A stretch of DNA of 19,723 bases, from assembly GCA_032118015.1 (NCBI GenBank), contig JAULYE010000115.1, positions 1-19,723 on the forward strand, written 5' to 3'. Shown one piece after another: positions 6,868 through 14,290 of this stretch. Source of the stretch: Casp-actino8 sp032118015 (lineage in GTDB: Bacteria; Actinomycetota; Acidimicrobiia; Acidimicrobiales; Ilumatobacteraceae). The position numbers were made by a program, and so were the translations under genes. The first letter of the stretch is position 1. Every line of letters begins with the position of its first letter. The notes beneath the pieces are model-generated. The model was not told the DNA's origin, ran no database searches, and saw only the letters and a list, made by a program, of their open reading frames with translations.

Positions 6868-7698
6868 ATGGCGACCCCCTCTGAACGTTCGAGTGACAGC
6901 TCTTCTCGGTACTCCATCGGCCACACCAGCAATCACCCCGCTCCACACTCACTCGAAACAGCCAGATCTCTTGCGACCCCCATTGGCGCAGCAGGTGGGG
7001 CATTCATGTTGCACCCAGAGGTCTTGCAGCCTGGAAAAGATGCTGGCTACCCCGGTGGGTTTTCCTATTACGTCATCGGGCGAGGGGGAGTGCTCGGGGA
7101 CGTGGATGCCAATGTTGTGGTCTCCGCATTCGGTTTCTTTGCCCCGCCTCTGGTCAAGTCGCTGTGGGACAGCGGTGTGGTCGTCGAGGGTGCACGAGAG
7201 GGGTCGGAGCGGTACGCAACCTCATGTGCAGCGTGGGGACGAAAGCGGCTGTCTTCGTTCGCTGGCGTCGAGGAGTTGGAGTCCTTGTTGGCTCGCGTCG
7301 TGGACTCCGCTGAACCCTCGGGACTGAGCCTGTTCGCAGGTTGGCAGGTTCAGACCAGAGCTTCAGATGTGCCAGGCCGCTGCTACCAACTGATACACGT
7401 GTTACGCGAGTTACGCGGCAGTTGCCACATCGTGGCCGTTGTTGCTCACGGTATGTCTCCTGTCGCTGCGATCTTGGCCGATCCTGGATCACAAGGCGTC
7501 GAGCAGGCAAAGCGCTTCGGTTGGGATGGGCCGTTCCCGGACAAAGACGACCTCATCGCCACGTTCGAATCAGCTGAACATCTGACCGATCAACTGATGG
7601 CTCGGCATCTGTCCGTTCTCGACATCGGCCAGCAATCGCGTCTCGTCGACCTCGCGGAGCAAGCCAAAGAAGCAATCATGGGTTCGTCAGCTCACTGA
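6868..7698 (+). CDS. SCO6745-family (HTH_67-like) protein
   Basis: This 276-residue protein resembles the actinobacterial SCO6745 family, whose biochemical role is not established. Residues 1-45 are Ser/His-rich and probably disordered. Family-like features follow: a GGxxxLHPEVL segment near 43-53, GYPGGFSYYVIGRGGVLGDV (~60-79), then VVVSAFGFFAPPLVKSLW (~83-100), and near 178-197 a QLIHVLRELRGSCHIVAVVAH segment that matches the family's LLREHRGDGHVAAL block. The C-terminal part, with RFGWDGPFPDKDDL and a final helix, fits a winged-helix-like end. No catalytic motif is evident. The ATG at 6868 is supported by a TAGGTT hexamer six bases upstream. The gene stands alone on its strand, divergent from gcvP and convergent with the PLP-enzyme gene 67 nt away. 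Confidence 0.72.
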   Translation: MATPSERSSDSSSRYSIGHTSNHPAPHSLETARSLATPIGAAGGAFMLHPEVLQPGKDAGYPGGFSYYVIGRGGVLGDVDANVVVSAFGFFAPPLVKSLWDSGVVVEGAREGSERYATSCAAWGRKRLSSFAGVEELESLLARVVDSAEPSGLSLFAGWQVQTRASDVPGRCYQLIHVLRELRGSCHIVAVVAHGMSPVAAILADPGSQGVEQAKRFGWDGPFPDKDDLIATFESAEHLTDQLMARHLSVLDIGQQSRLVDLAEQAKEAIMGSSAH

Positions 7699-7765
7699 CA
7701 TGCAGGTATCCGAGTCGGAAGCGACCCGGGAGCTTCGTCAACCTACAACACGCTCGATGTGGACC

Positions 7766-9004
7766 TCACTCGATCGTTCCATAGGCAGCAGATGACCCTG
7801 TGTCGTGTTCGGTGGCAGATTCCAGAGTGCACTCACGAACGTCCGCGATGAACGCTTCGATGGTGGCGGCGTGCCCGGCATGAATAGTGCAATGGAGTGA
7901 CGGGGGAGGACTCTGACGATCGACATACCACGAACGGCTCTTCAAGCGGTCGGCAATTGCCATCACATCGATGCCAGCGTTACTGCCAAAGGACACGAGC
8001 GTCGAGTCCGGTCGGGCACGAAGCTCGAGACCATCGATCGTCTCAATCGCCTCGGCAAGACGCAGACACGTGCGTCGCGCAACTCGCGCAAGCTCCTCAT
8101 ACCCTTCGTCTCCAAGAAAGGACATGACTGCCCATGCAGCTGCAATGGGTCCACCGCTCTTCGTACCGAGGATTCCCGACGACCCATACAACCCTCCAAG
8201 CCAGTTGTCCGTCACGAAGGTGTGATAGCCGCGCAACTCTCTGTTTGCATGAACGAGAACAGATGCGCCCTTGGAGGTGTAGCCGTACTTGTGCAAGTCG
8301 ACAGAGATACTCGTGACGCCAGGAACGCGAAAATCCCACGGAGCGATGTCGTAACCGGCGCGTTCCAAAAAGGGGAGGGTGACGCCACCCATACAGGCAT
8401 CGACGTGAACGTTGATCCCTCGGGCAAGACCGATCGCACCGATGTCGTGCACGGGATCGATGACTCCTTGGGGATACTGCGGAGCAGAGGCAACAAGAAG
8501 AACTGTGTGATCGTCGACGGCAGCACTCATTGCCTCGGGGTCGGCTCTCCAATCGGATCCAACATCGACTCTTCGGCTTTCGACGTCGAAATAGGAGCAT
8601 GCCTTTTCGAAGGCTGCATGTGCCGACGTCGGTAGAACAACATTCGGTCGAGTGATCGATCGCTCGGCACGCCCACGCTGACGAGCGCCCTCGACAGCGA
8701 GCAGGATGCTCTCCGTGCCTCCGCTGGTCATGAAGCCAGCCGCCTGGGAGTCTCCGTGCAGCCATCGGGTCACTGTTCCCACGACATCGGACTGCATACG
8801 GCGCAGGCTTGGAAAGGCATCCATGTTCAGACCGTTAGCGGAGGCGAACATGGAGTGAGCACGTTCGGCAACACCGAGGACTTCGTCACCTGCAAAATAG
8901 GCGAGGGAAAAAACTCGACCGCTGCGCCAATCGACGTCGGACGACTGCAGCCGTTCGAGGTCATCGAAAATGTCATGTGCCGACCGTGGAGAAGACCCGA
9001 ACAT
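7766..9004 (-). CDS. Sphingosine-1-phosphate-lyase-like PLP enzyme
   Basis: This 412-residue protein belongs to the fold-type I group II PLP decarboxylase superfamily and most resembles sphingosine-1-phosphate lyase. Characteristic features are DWRSGRVFSLAYFAGDE (~25-41), FMTSGGTESILLA (~91-103, phosphate-binding), His129 in the cofactor-stacking region, VDACMGG (~201-207) and SVDLHKYGYTSKGASVL (~234-250) with the Schiff-base lysine at 239. S1P lyase splits phosphorylated long-chain bases into a fatty aldehyde and phosphoethanolamine; bacterial homologues are often untested, so the true substrate here is unknown. There is no N-terminal membrane anchor, unlike the eukaryotic enzyme, so it should be cytosolic. 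ATG 9004 has TACAGT six bases upstream, suggesting a leaderless mRNA. It is divergent from threonine aldolase, another PLP enzyme that releases an aldehyde. Confidence 0.85.
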   Translation of the reverse strand: MFGSSPRSAHDIFDDLERLQSSDVDWRSGRVFSLAYFAGDEVLGVAERAHSMFASANGLNMDAFPSLRRMQSDVVGTVTRWLHGDSQAAGFMTSGGTESILLAVEGARQRGRAERSITRPNVVLPTSAHAAFEKACSYFDVESRRVDVGSDWRADPEAMSAAVDDHTVLLVASAPQYPQGVIDPVHDIGAIGLARGINVHVDACMGGVTLPFLERAGYDIAPWDFRVPGVTSISVDLHKYGYTSKGASVLVHANRELRGYHTFVTDNWLGGLYGSSGILGTKSGGPIAAAWAVMSFLGDEGYEELARVARRTCLRLAEAIETIDGLELRARPDSTLVSFGSNAGIDVMAIADRLKSRSWYVDRQSPPPSLHCTIHAGHAATIEAFIADVRECTLESATEHDTGSSAAYGTIE

Positions 9005-9010
9005 GGCGTC

Positions 9011-9016
9011 ACTGTA
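9011..9016 (-). promoter_or_regulatory. Putative -10 box (leaderless) for the S1P-lyase-like gene
   Basis: On the minus strand TACAGT ends six bases before the ATG at 9004. No Shine-Dalgarno sequence or clear -35 box is seen. Confidence 0.5.
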
Positions 9017-9167
9017 GGCGATTCATGTTCGAGCGCATGTGGAGTAGGAGCTGCGGTTTCTCGCATTCGTGCGTAAGTGTCATAACGATGATTATCGGCG
9101 ACACGTGAAACCTTGGATCCATTGATCTGTCTGAGTTCTCGACGCGAATCGCCGGCAGACTCGGCTC

Positions 9168-10256
9168 GTGGTGATTCCTTTCGTCGCTCCTGAGCACTTC
9201 TTCGCAAGCGACAACAACGCCACGGTGCATCCGGCTGTTTTGGAATCCATGGAGCGTGTCAATCGCGGCCATGCAGTTGCCTACGGTGACGATCCTGTCA
9301 CTCATCAGGCCGATCGTATGTTCGATGAGATTTTCGGTCGCCATGTCGACACGTTCTTCGTCTGGAATGGGACGGGAGCCAACGTCTTGGCTCTGGCTAC
9401 GTGTCTCCCACCGGCGGGAGCTGTGGTGTGCACGCAGTGTGCGCACATCAATGTCGATGAAACGGGCGCTCCAGAGCGCTTCCTCGGCGCCAAATTGATC
9501 GATCTGCCCCATGATGGCGGCAAGCTCGCTCCAGAGGCTCTTCGGGCACTGTCTCATGACATCGGAGTCGTTCACCACGTTCAGCCTGCTGTTGTCTCGC
9601 TGACGCAGAGCACGGAATGGGGTTCGGTCTATTCCGTCGAGGAGATTGGCGTTCTGTGCGATGTGGCCCATTCCATGGGCATGCTCGTCCACCTCGACGG
9701 AGCACGTCTGGCCAATGCTGTGGCCCATATCGGTGGCGGGGTGCAGACTCTTCGGGATCTCACCATCGGGACCGGAGTCGATGTCGTCTCTTTCGGAGGA
9801 ACCAAGAACGGTTTGATGTACGGCGAAGCGGTCGTCTATCTGAACCCTGAGGCTGGACGTTTCGCCCCGTATGTCCGCAAACAGGTGACACAACTCCCGT
9901 CGAAAGTTCGCTACATCGCTGCTCAATTCTTGGCATTCTTTGCTGACGACCTCTGGTTGAGCAATGCCCAACATGCCAATATGCGCACTCTCGACCTGTA
10001 CGCAAGGGTGAAAGATCTACCTGGGATCACTGTGGGCCCTCCCGAGGTGAATTCCCTCTACCCCGTTGTGCCAGCGTCCATTCGTGAGCCTTTGCGGGAG
10101 TGGTCCTTCTTTTACGACTGGGATCCCGCCCGGGACCAGGTGCGTTGGATGACTGCCTGGGACACCACGATTGCTGATATCGAGATCTTCATAGAGGGAA
10201 TTCGCTTCCTGACCAGTCCTAGTTTTTTGTTGACGAAAGAACAGGATCGGATCTAG
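9168..10256 (+). CDS. ltaE: Low-specificity threonine aldolase family protein
   Basis: Threonine aldolase cleaves L-threonine or allo-threonine to glycine and acetaldehyde using PLP. The 362-residue protein has the family pattern: FFASDNNATVHPAV (~11-24), HAVAYGDDPVT (~35-45), VWNGTGANVLAL (~65-76), CAHINVDETGAPERFLGAKL (~91-110) with His93 stacking on PLP, VHLDGARLANA (~174-184) with Asp177, and SFGGTKNGLMYG (~208-219) with the PLP-binding Lys213. The start is a GTG at 9168 (a second GTG follows directly at 9171); upstream sequence offers no better start and no clear Shine-Dalgarno sequence. It is divergent from the S1P-lyase-like gene across 163 nt. Glycine made here could feed the gcvT/gcvP system encoded nearby. 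Substrate preference among beta-hydroxy amino acids cannot be read from sequence. Confidence 0.92.
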   Translation: MVIPFVAPEHFFASDNNATVHPAVLESMERVNRGHAVAYGDDPVTHQADRMFDEIFGRHVDTFFVWNGTGANVLALATCLPPAGAVVCTQCAHINVDETGAPERFLGAKLIDLPHDGGKLAPEALRALSHDIGVVHHVQPAVVSLTQSTEWGSVYSVEEIGVLCDVAHSMGMLVHLDGARLANAVAHIGGGVQTLRDLTIGTGVDVVSFGGTKNGLMYGEAVVYLNPEAGRFAPYVRKQVTQLPSKVRYIAAQFLAFFADDLWLSNAQHANMRTLDLYARVKDLPGITVGPPEVNSLYPVVPASIREPLREWSFFYDWDPARDQVRWMTAWDTTIADIEIFIEGIRFLTSPSFLLTKEQDRI

Positions 10257-10259
10257 AGT
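10230..10259 (+). promoter_or_regulatory. Putative promoter for the whiB-type gene
   Basis: TTGACG (10230-10235) and TAGAGT (10254-10259) are 18 bases apart, overlapping the end of the threonine aldolase gene. A start near 10266 would give a leader of about 80 nt before the whiB ATG. This is the best consensus-like promoter in the window. Confidence 0.55.
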
Positions 10260-10269
10260 GACCTTTCGT

Positions 10270-10286
10270 CCTCGAGGGGTTCGAGG
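10270..10286 (+). promoter_or_regulatory. Stem-loop in the whiB leader
   Basis: CCTCGA (10270-10275) and TCGAGG (10281-10286) are reverse complements around GGGGT, so a short hairpin could form near the 5' end of the predicted whiB transcript. Function unknown. Confidence 0.3.
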
Positions 10287-10297
10287 CGAGAATGTGG

Positions 10298-10307
10298 GGA
10301 ACGTTCC
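10298..10307 (+). promoter_or_regulatory. GGAACGTTCC palindrome upstream of whiB
   Basis: This is a perfect 10-bp palindrome 37 nt before the whiB start codon. Extended as GAACGTTCCGGG (10299-10310) it recurs exactly at 10646-10657, over the whiB stop codon. It could be a protein-binding site; chance is not excluded. Confidence 0.3.
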
Positions 10308-10344
10308 GGGCCGCCCGGGGCGTCAACGTAGCCAGGGGGACGTC

Positions 10345-10647
10345 ATGGCGACCGTCGATGTGTCATTTTCTCGTGCGTACAGCGATGACCGTTGGATGGA
10401 CAGCGCTGCCTGTCAGGGTTTGACGCATCTTTTCTTTCCGCTGACTGCTGAAAGACCTCAATCTCGCGATCGTCGAGAGGCCCTTGCTCGGTCGGTCTGC
10501 GCGAGTTGTTCGGTGAAAATTCCATGCCGGGAATTCGCCCGCGAGAACCATGAGTACGGACTCTGGGGCGGCGAGAGTGAAGATGAGCGACACGAGGCTG
10601 GGTATCGACTGATTGCTCCGATTGGAATCCGCGCCAACGCGGGATGA
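10345..10647 (+). CDS. whiB: WhiB-family iron-sulfur transcription factor
   Basis: WhiB-like proteins hold a 4Fe-4S cluster and usually act by binding the principal sigma factor. The 100-residue protein has the four cluster cysteines at 23, 52, 55 and 61 (C-x28-C-x2-C-x5-C), followed by the family's turn and basic segment: YGLWGGESEDER (~71-82). Which Wbl subgroup (WhiB1, 2, 3, 4, 6 or 7) cannot be fixed here; no WhiB7-type AT-hook is present. I chose ATG 10345 because an AGGGGGA Shine-Dalgarno sequence lies just upstream. The longer frame back to 10258 adds 29 residues with no homology and would begin inside the predicted promoter. The gene follows threonine aldolase by 88 nt but appears to have its own promoter and structured leader, which suits a condition-responsive regulator. 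Confidence 0.92.
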   Translation: MATVDVSFSRAYSDDRWMDSAACQGLTHLFFPLTAERPQSRDRREALARSVCASCSVKIPCREFARENHEYGLWGGESEDERHEAGYRLIAPIGIRANAG

Positions 10648-10706
10648 ACGTTCCGGGGGCAGCAACCTCCGGTATGCACAGCCCTCTGGCATCATGGAGG
10701 AAGATC

Positions 10707-11837
10707 ATGTCGACGTCTCCCCTCTCATCAGGTGCGGATTCACCCACTGGACCCTCTTTGTCCATCGGTGAGTCGGCCATTCATCGGGCCGCCGTGCATT
10801 CTGCTTGGGCTGCATATGGAGATGAGCGATCGATCGTCGAGGTGCACGATACGAGCCCCCGAGTGTCGACCAATACCGTGTATCGCGTCCACCTCGACGA
10901 CGGCACGAACATCTTCGGCAAGGTCTCCAATTACGGATCGTATTTTCTCTTCGCTGAGGATCACGATCGGCTCTTTCGCTGCATCCAGCTTCTTCAGGAC
11001 ACCGAGTACGCGCATTTTCTGGCTCCCGTCCTCAGTCGACACGACCGGCCATTCACGTGGTACGACGGTTCGCTGTGGGTCGCGTTCTATGGAGAAGCTC
11101 GCAGGGCGCAAAGTCTTCCCCCTCGATTGAATCGGCCCCAGCGAACGTGTCTGGCACACGAGATTGCCAAATTCCACAAGCGCTGCGACGACATCTCATC
11201 GTCCATTCCTGCGACCTCGAACAGCATCAAGTCCGACGCGATCCATCTCCTCGACTTGTTGAGTTCACCGTTCGCCCCGCGCAACTTCGAATTGCCTGCC
11301 GAGGACATCGGGGTTTTGTGGAGACACACCCATGACTTTCTGCTCGAGCTCGAAAACATCCGATACGACTCCTGGAGGCGCATACCGGTTCTCGTCGATT
11401 GGAACCTCGGCAATTTCTCGGTCCGCTACGGTGAGGAATGCGGTGACCAGGCCTCTGAGGAATTCTCTTTCTACTCTCGGTGGGACTACGACTGGTTCCG
11501 TGTCGAGTCGCGCATCTTGGATTTCTATTTCTTGTCACGTGTGTCCTCGAAGACTGGAGACAAGACGCAGTGGACGTACTCGGCGCACACCCTCAGCGAG
11601 CCCCAGTTCTTGGAGTTCTTGGCTGCCTACCATGAGATCTACCCCCTCACCGAACGTGAGGTGCGCTTCATTCCTCAGGCCTATCGCTTCTTCATCCTCA
11701 ATTACGTGGTGCGTGAGGGCTCACGCTTTTTTCGCCGAGATCTGTGCGTGAAGTTTCGTTCCGATGCCGCGCGCGTCTATCTGCCGCAGATGGATTCATT
11801 TGACGTCGGTCCTCTCCTCGAGGCGGTTTTTTCATGA
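10707..11837 (+). CDS. Aminoglycoside-phosphotransferase-fold kinase, substrate unknown
   Basis: This 376-residue protein has the layout of the APH/choline kinase-like family. An N-lobe carries IFGKVSN with a candidate ATP-binding Lys72. The C-lobe has LVDWNLGNF (~229-237), equivalent to the HxDxxxxN catalytic loop with Asp231 and Asn236 (the His is replaced), then SRWDYDWFRVESRILDFYF (~258-275) with the metal-binding Asp at 260 or 262 and Asp272. These kinases phosphorylate small molecules such as sugars, choline or homoserine, and only some give antibiotic resistance. ATG 10707 is preferred over ATG 10644 because a strong GGAGGA Shine-Dalgarno sequence lies 5 nt upstream of it and the extra 21 residues look non-coding. 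Its stop overlaps the ribokinase start (ATGA), so the two kinases are co-translated, which suggests a shared sugar-related pathway. Confidence 0.78.
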   Translation: MSTSPLSSGADSPTGPSLSIGESAIHRAAVHSAWAAYGDERSIVEVHDTSPRVSTNTVYRVHLDDGTNIFGKVSNYGSYFLFAEDHDRLFRCIQLLQDTEYAHFLAPVLSRHDRPFTWYDGSLWVAFYGEARRAQSLPPRLNRPQRTCLAHEIAKFHKRCDDISSSIPATSNSIKSDAIHLLDLLSSPFAPRNFELPAEDIGVLWRHTHDFLLELENIRYDSWRRIPVLVDWNLGNFSVRYGEECGDQASEEFSFYSRWDYDWFRVESRILDFYFLSRVSSKTGDKTQWTYSAHTLSEPQFLEFLAAYHEIYPLTEREVRFIPQAYRFFILNYVVREGSRFFRRDLCVKFRSDAARVYLPQMDSFDVGPLLEAVFS

Positions 11838-12748
11838 CAATGCGTCGAGACGGATCACCGATGAGCGATGGCGTCCCTTCGTATGACGTTGTTGTCCTTG
11901 GGAGCACGAACCTGGATTTGGTTGCCAATGTCGATCGTCTGCCCATGCCCGGTGAGACCGTGTCGGCGACGGGATACGCGGAACACCCGGGGGGCAAGGG
12001 TCTGAATCAAGCGGTGGCGGCTCGTCGAGCCGGTGCTGACGTTGCTTTTATCACCTGTATCGGAGCAGACGCTGCGGGATCGATGCTGCATCGGCTCATC
12101 GTCGCTGAAGGTATCGCTGCGTACGTGACCGAAAGTCACGAGCCAACTGGGCGGGCATTGATTTCTGTCGACGGACATGCTGAGAACTCGATTGTCGTGG
12201 TCCCTGGAGCGAATGACCAATTGGGAATCGGAACGGTCGATGAGCACAGGGTGATCATCGACCGAGCGCGAGTTCTTCTGTGTCAATTGGAGATTCCCAT
12301 CGAATCTGTCAAAGCGGCTCTGGCGATCGCACGTATTGCAGGGACCCGCACGATTCTGAATCCTGCACCCTCGAAGGAGATCGACAGAGACCTTTTGGAA
12401 CTGTGCGACATTGTCGTGCCGAATCAACACGAACTGGCGATGCTCGGTGGTGCGTCGGCTCTCCTGGAAGCCGGTGTCAAGGCCGTCGTCGTCACTCTCG
12501 GGGCGCGTGGTCTGCGTATCGTGACACGAGATCAGGAATCCGAAGTTCCCCCCTTCGCAGTCCGCGCCATCGACACCACGGGAGCTGGAGATGCTGCGTG
12601 CGGAGCCTTTGCTGGTGCTCTAGCTGAAGGACTTGACATCGCTCAGGCTGCTCGACGGGCCTCGGCTGCTGGCGCTCTTGCTGCCACTCGAGCAGGTGCG
12701 GTTCCCTCTTTGCCATTCCGCGAGGAAATCGATTCTCTCGTCGACTAG
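11834..12748 (+). CDS. rbsK: Ribokinase-family (PfkB) sugar kinase
   Basis: Ribokinase phosphorylates D-ribose to ribose-5-phosphate with ATP. The 304-residue protein has the PfkB features GSTNLDLVANVDRLPMPGET (~23-42), GGKGLNQAVAARRAGADV (~53-70), ILNPAPSKEI (~174-183), VVPNQHELAML (~194-204) and the C-terminal signature DTTGAGDAACGAFAGAL (~247-263) with the catalytic base Asp253. The GGKGxNQAV motif is typical of ribokinases rather than fructokinases, but deoxyribose, uridine or another sugar remains possible. The start at 11834 is taken because its ATG overlaps the upstream kinase stop (ATGA); an ATG at 11861 is an alternative that lies nearer the first conserved strand. The stop TAG lies in a CTAG tetranucleotide that also holds the stop of prmA on the other strand. 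Confidence 0.9.
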   Translation: MTMRRDGSPMSDGVPSYDVVVLGSTNLDLVANVDRLPMPGETVSATGYAEHPGGKGLNQAVAARRAGADVAFITCIGADAAGSMLHRLIVAEGIAAYVTESHEPTGRALISVDGHAENSIVVVPGANDQLGIGTVDEHRVIIDRARVLLCQLEIPIESVKAALAIARIAGTRTILNPAPSKEIDRDLLELCDIVVPNQHELAMLGGASALLEAGVKAVVVTLGARGLRIVTRDQESEVPPFAVRAIDTTGAGDAACGAFAGALAEGLDIAQAARRASAAGALAATRAGAVPSLPFREEIDSLVD

Positions 12749-13584
12749 GGGCGTAGAGCGATCGTTATCCAACCTTCGATGTCGATCGTCTCGAAGACTT
12801 CGAACGGACGCAAAGCCTCGAGCACGTGATCGCAGCGGTCCGTAAGGATGCCACTGATCACCAATGTGCCTCGAGGAGCGACCAGTCGAAGAAGGTCGGA
12901 TGCGAGTTCGATCAACACCGGGGCAAGGATGTTGGCGATCACGACGTCGAATTTTTCCTCGAACGTGTCGAGGGTGTCGACAGAGACGTCCCATTGCGAC
13001 TCGATGGAATTTCGACGGGCATTGTCGAGTGACACAGGAATCGCTGCCGGGTTGATGTCGATACCTGTGGCATGAGATGCCCCGAGGCGAATCGCAGTGA
13101 TGCCGAGAACGCCGCTGCCGCAGCCGACGTCGAGCACTGTTTGACCTGTCTGCAGAATCTTCGTCAACATCAGCAAGCAGCCGCGAGTCGTCTGATGATC
13201 TCCCATTCCGAAAGTTGTCCCTGGATCGATGAAAATCTTGTGGGAGTGTGATGTTCCAACAGGATCGTCCAGCCACGCTGGAATAACGACCAGATCGGGT
13301 GTGATCTCGACGGGACGAGCGAACTGCTTCCACGTATCGGCCGACACAGGATCGACTTGGGTCAACGTCCACACGTCCTCCCCCAAACCTTCCTCGAACA
13401 GATGTTTGAGACGTTCCGTAGTTGCCATGGCATCGAGTCCGAATGAAGATCGGATGCGGGTATGCCCGTCTCCGAGCTCGATTTCTTCCACACCAAGGAC
13501 GCCTGCGGACCACAGCGCATCACACACGACGTCGATATCTGCCACGGCGAGGAGGTCGACGTGGAACATCACCACAACCGTCAC
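12745..13584 (-). CDS. prmA: Ribosomal protein L11 methyltransferase
   Basis: PrmA trimethylates residues of ribosomal protein L11 using S-adenosylmethionine. The protein (279 residues from this start) has an N-terminal substrate-recognition domain (WSAGVLGVEEIELGDG near 28-43), the DPGTTFGMGDHQTTRGCL segment of the PrmA family, SAM motif I VLDVGCGSGVLGITA, GIDINPAAI for motif II, and the substrate-site segment VVIANILAPVLIEL. The start is uncertain: a GTG at 13584 is chosen because it keeps the expected first beta-strand, while an ATG at 13569 would shorten the protein by five residues. The frame is open to 13743 but that overlaps the upstream gene. It follows the gamma-carbonic-anhydrase-like gene by 70 nt, probably in one transcript. 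Its last codon shares CTAG with the ribokinase stop. Confidence 0.9.
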   Translation of the reverse strand: MTVVVMFHVDLLAVADIDVVCDALWSAGVLGVEEIELGDGHTRIRSSFGLDAMATTERLKHLFEEGLGEDVWTLTQVDPVSADTWKQFARPVEITPDLVVIPAWLDDPVGTSHSHKIFIDPGTTFGMGDHQTTRGCLLMLTKILQTGQTVLDVGCGSGVLGITAIRLGASHATGIDINPAAIPVSLDNARRNSIESQWDVSVDTLDTFEEKFDVVIANILAPVLIELASDLLRLVAPRGTLVISGILTDRCDHVLEALRPFEVFETIDIEGWITIALRP

Positions 13585-13654
13585 GGCGACGTTTTCGGGA
13601 TCAGGATTCGATCTCCTCGAACCTGATCGAGGGTCGTGTCCGACTTCAGAGTTC

Positions 13655-14173
13655 TCAATCGATTCGCCTGAGATCTGCCAGGTAGCGGGCAGAGCGCGCC
13701 ACATAGGACTTGGCAGCAAGATCGATATCGGCCGCTCGAGCACGACCCTCCTTGATCACTGCGGGAGATCCGACAGCGAGAGCACCAGAGGGAACCTCGG
13801 TCCCGTTGAGGAGAACTGAATTCGCTCCGACCACTGCCCCGCTACGCACGATGACACGGTGCATGACAATCGACCCATTACCTACGAGTGACCCGTCCTC
13901 GATCGTGCAACCCTCGAGATGAACGATATGGCCGATCACGCAGTCATTGCCCACGATCGTCGGGAAGATCGGAGTCGTGTGCAAAACGGAGCCATCTTGT
14001 ACTGATGTGCGATCACCGACTCGAATCTCCCCATCGTCTCCACGCAGGACGGCCCCCGGCCAGATGGAGCTCTGGGACCCAATCGTCACAGACCCGATGA
14101 TGACAGCCTCAGGATGTATGAAGGCCGAGGAGTCGATGATCGGTTCTTGCTGTCCGAGAGCGTAAATCGGCAT
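13655..14173 (-). CDS. Gamma-carbonic-anhydrase-like hexapeptide-repeat protein
   Basis: This 172-residue protein is a left-handed beta-helix of the gamma-class carbonic anhydrase/YrdA/PaaY type, built from [LIV]-G-x4 hexapeptides across residues ~15-145. Family residues visible are Arg44 and Asp46 in LRGDDG, Gln59 in SVQDGS, His65 in VLHTTP and His82 in GHIVHLEGC. Canonical Cam has zinc-binding His at 81, 117 and 122. Here the position equivalent to His122 is Glu87, with a His at 85 instead. Zinc binding and carbonic anhydrase activity are therefore uncertain, and the protein may be an acyltransferase-like or purely structural homologue. ATG 14173 is supported by TAGTTT six bases upstream. 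The adjacent GAAGGG touches the ATG and is too close to serve as a Shine-Dalgarno sequence. prmA follows on the same strand. Confidence 0.88.
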   Translation of the reverse strand: MPIYALGQQEPIIDSSAFIHPEAVIIGSVTIGSQSSIWPGAVLRGDDGEIRVGDRTSVQDGSVLHTTPIFPTIVGNDCVIGHIVHLEGCTIEDGSLVGNGSIVMHRVIVRSGAVVGANSVLLNGTEVPSGALAVGSPAVIKEGRARAADIDLAAKSYVARSARYLADLRRID

Positions 14174-14179
14174 CCCTTC

Positions 14180-14185
14180 AAACTA
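14180..14185 (-). promoter_or_regulatory. Putative -10 box (leaderless) for the gamma-CA-like gene
   Basis: On the minus strand TAGTTT ends six bases before ATG 14173, the recurrent leaderless geometry of this window. Confidence 0.5.
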
Positions 14186-14276
14186 GTGCTCGGCTGAATC
14201 TCCATCAGGTTCCGGCTCCGATCTCTGAGAGGGGCTCTGAAGTCGACGGCATAGCGCCCACCTACGCGGTTCCCGA

Positions 14277-14282
14277 TAGGGT
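14277..14282 (+). promoter_or_regulatory. Putative -10 box for the 493-aa unknown protein
   Basis: TAGGGT ends eight bases before ATG 14291, so transcription would start at or one to two bases before the start codon. No Shine-Dalgarno sequence is present in the CT-rich gap. Confidence 0.42.
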
Positions 14283-14290
14283 TTCCTCTC

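Noticed and set aside
9009..9974. 321-aa minus-strand ORF antisense to threonine aldolase
   Set aside because: The aldolase has full family motifs on the plus strand; the antisense frame shows no domain and is a composition shadow.
12620..13513. 297-aa minus-strand ORF in another frame of prmA
   Set aside because: It is Arg/Ser-rich with no motif, and overlaps the recognisable prmA frame throughout.
13229..13819. 196-aa plus-strand ORF over prmA and the gamma-CA-like gene
   Set aside because: It runs across two recognised genes on the opposite strand, is low complexity and has no motif.
3621..14173. A defence, mobile or biosynthetic island
   Set aside because: No integrase, transposase, toxin-antitoxin, restriction or large biosynthetic gene is present, and composition appears even across the window.
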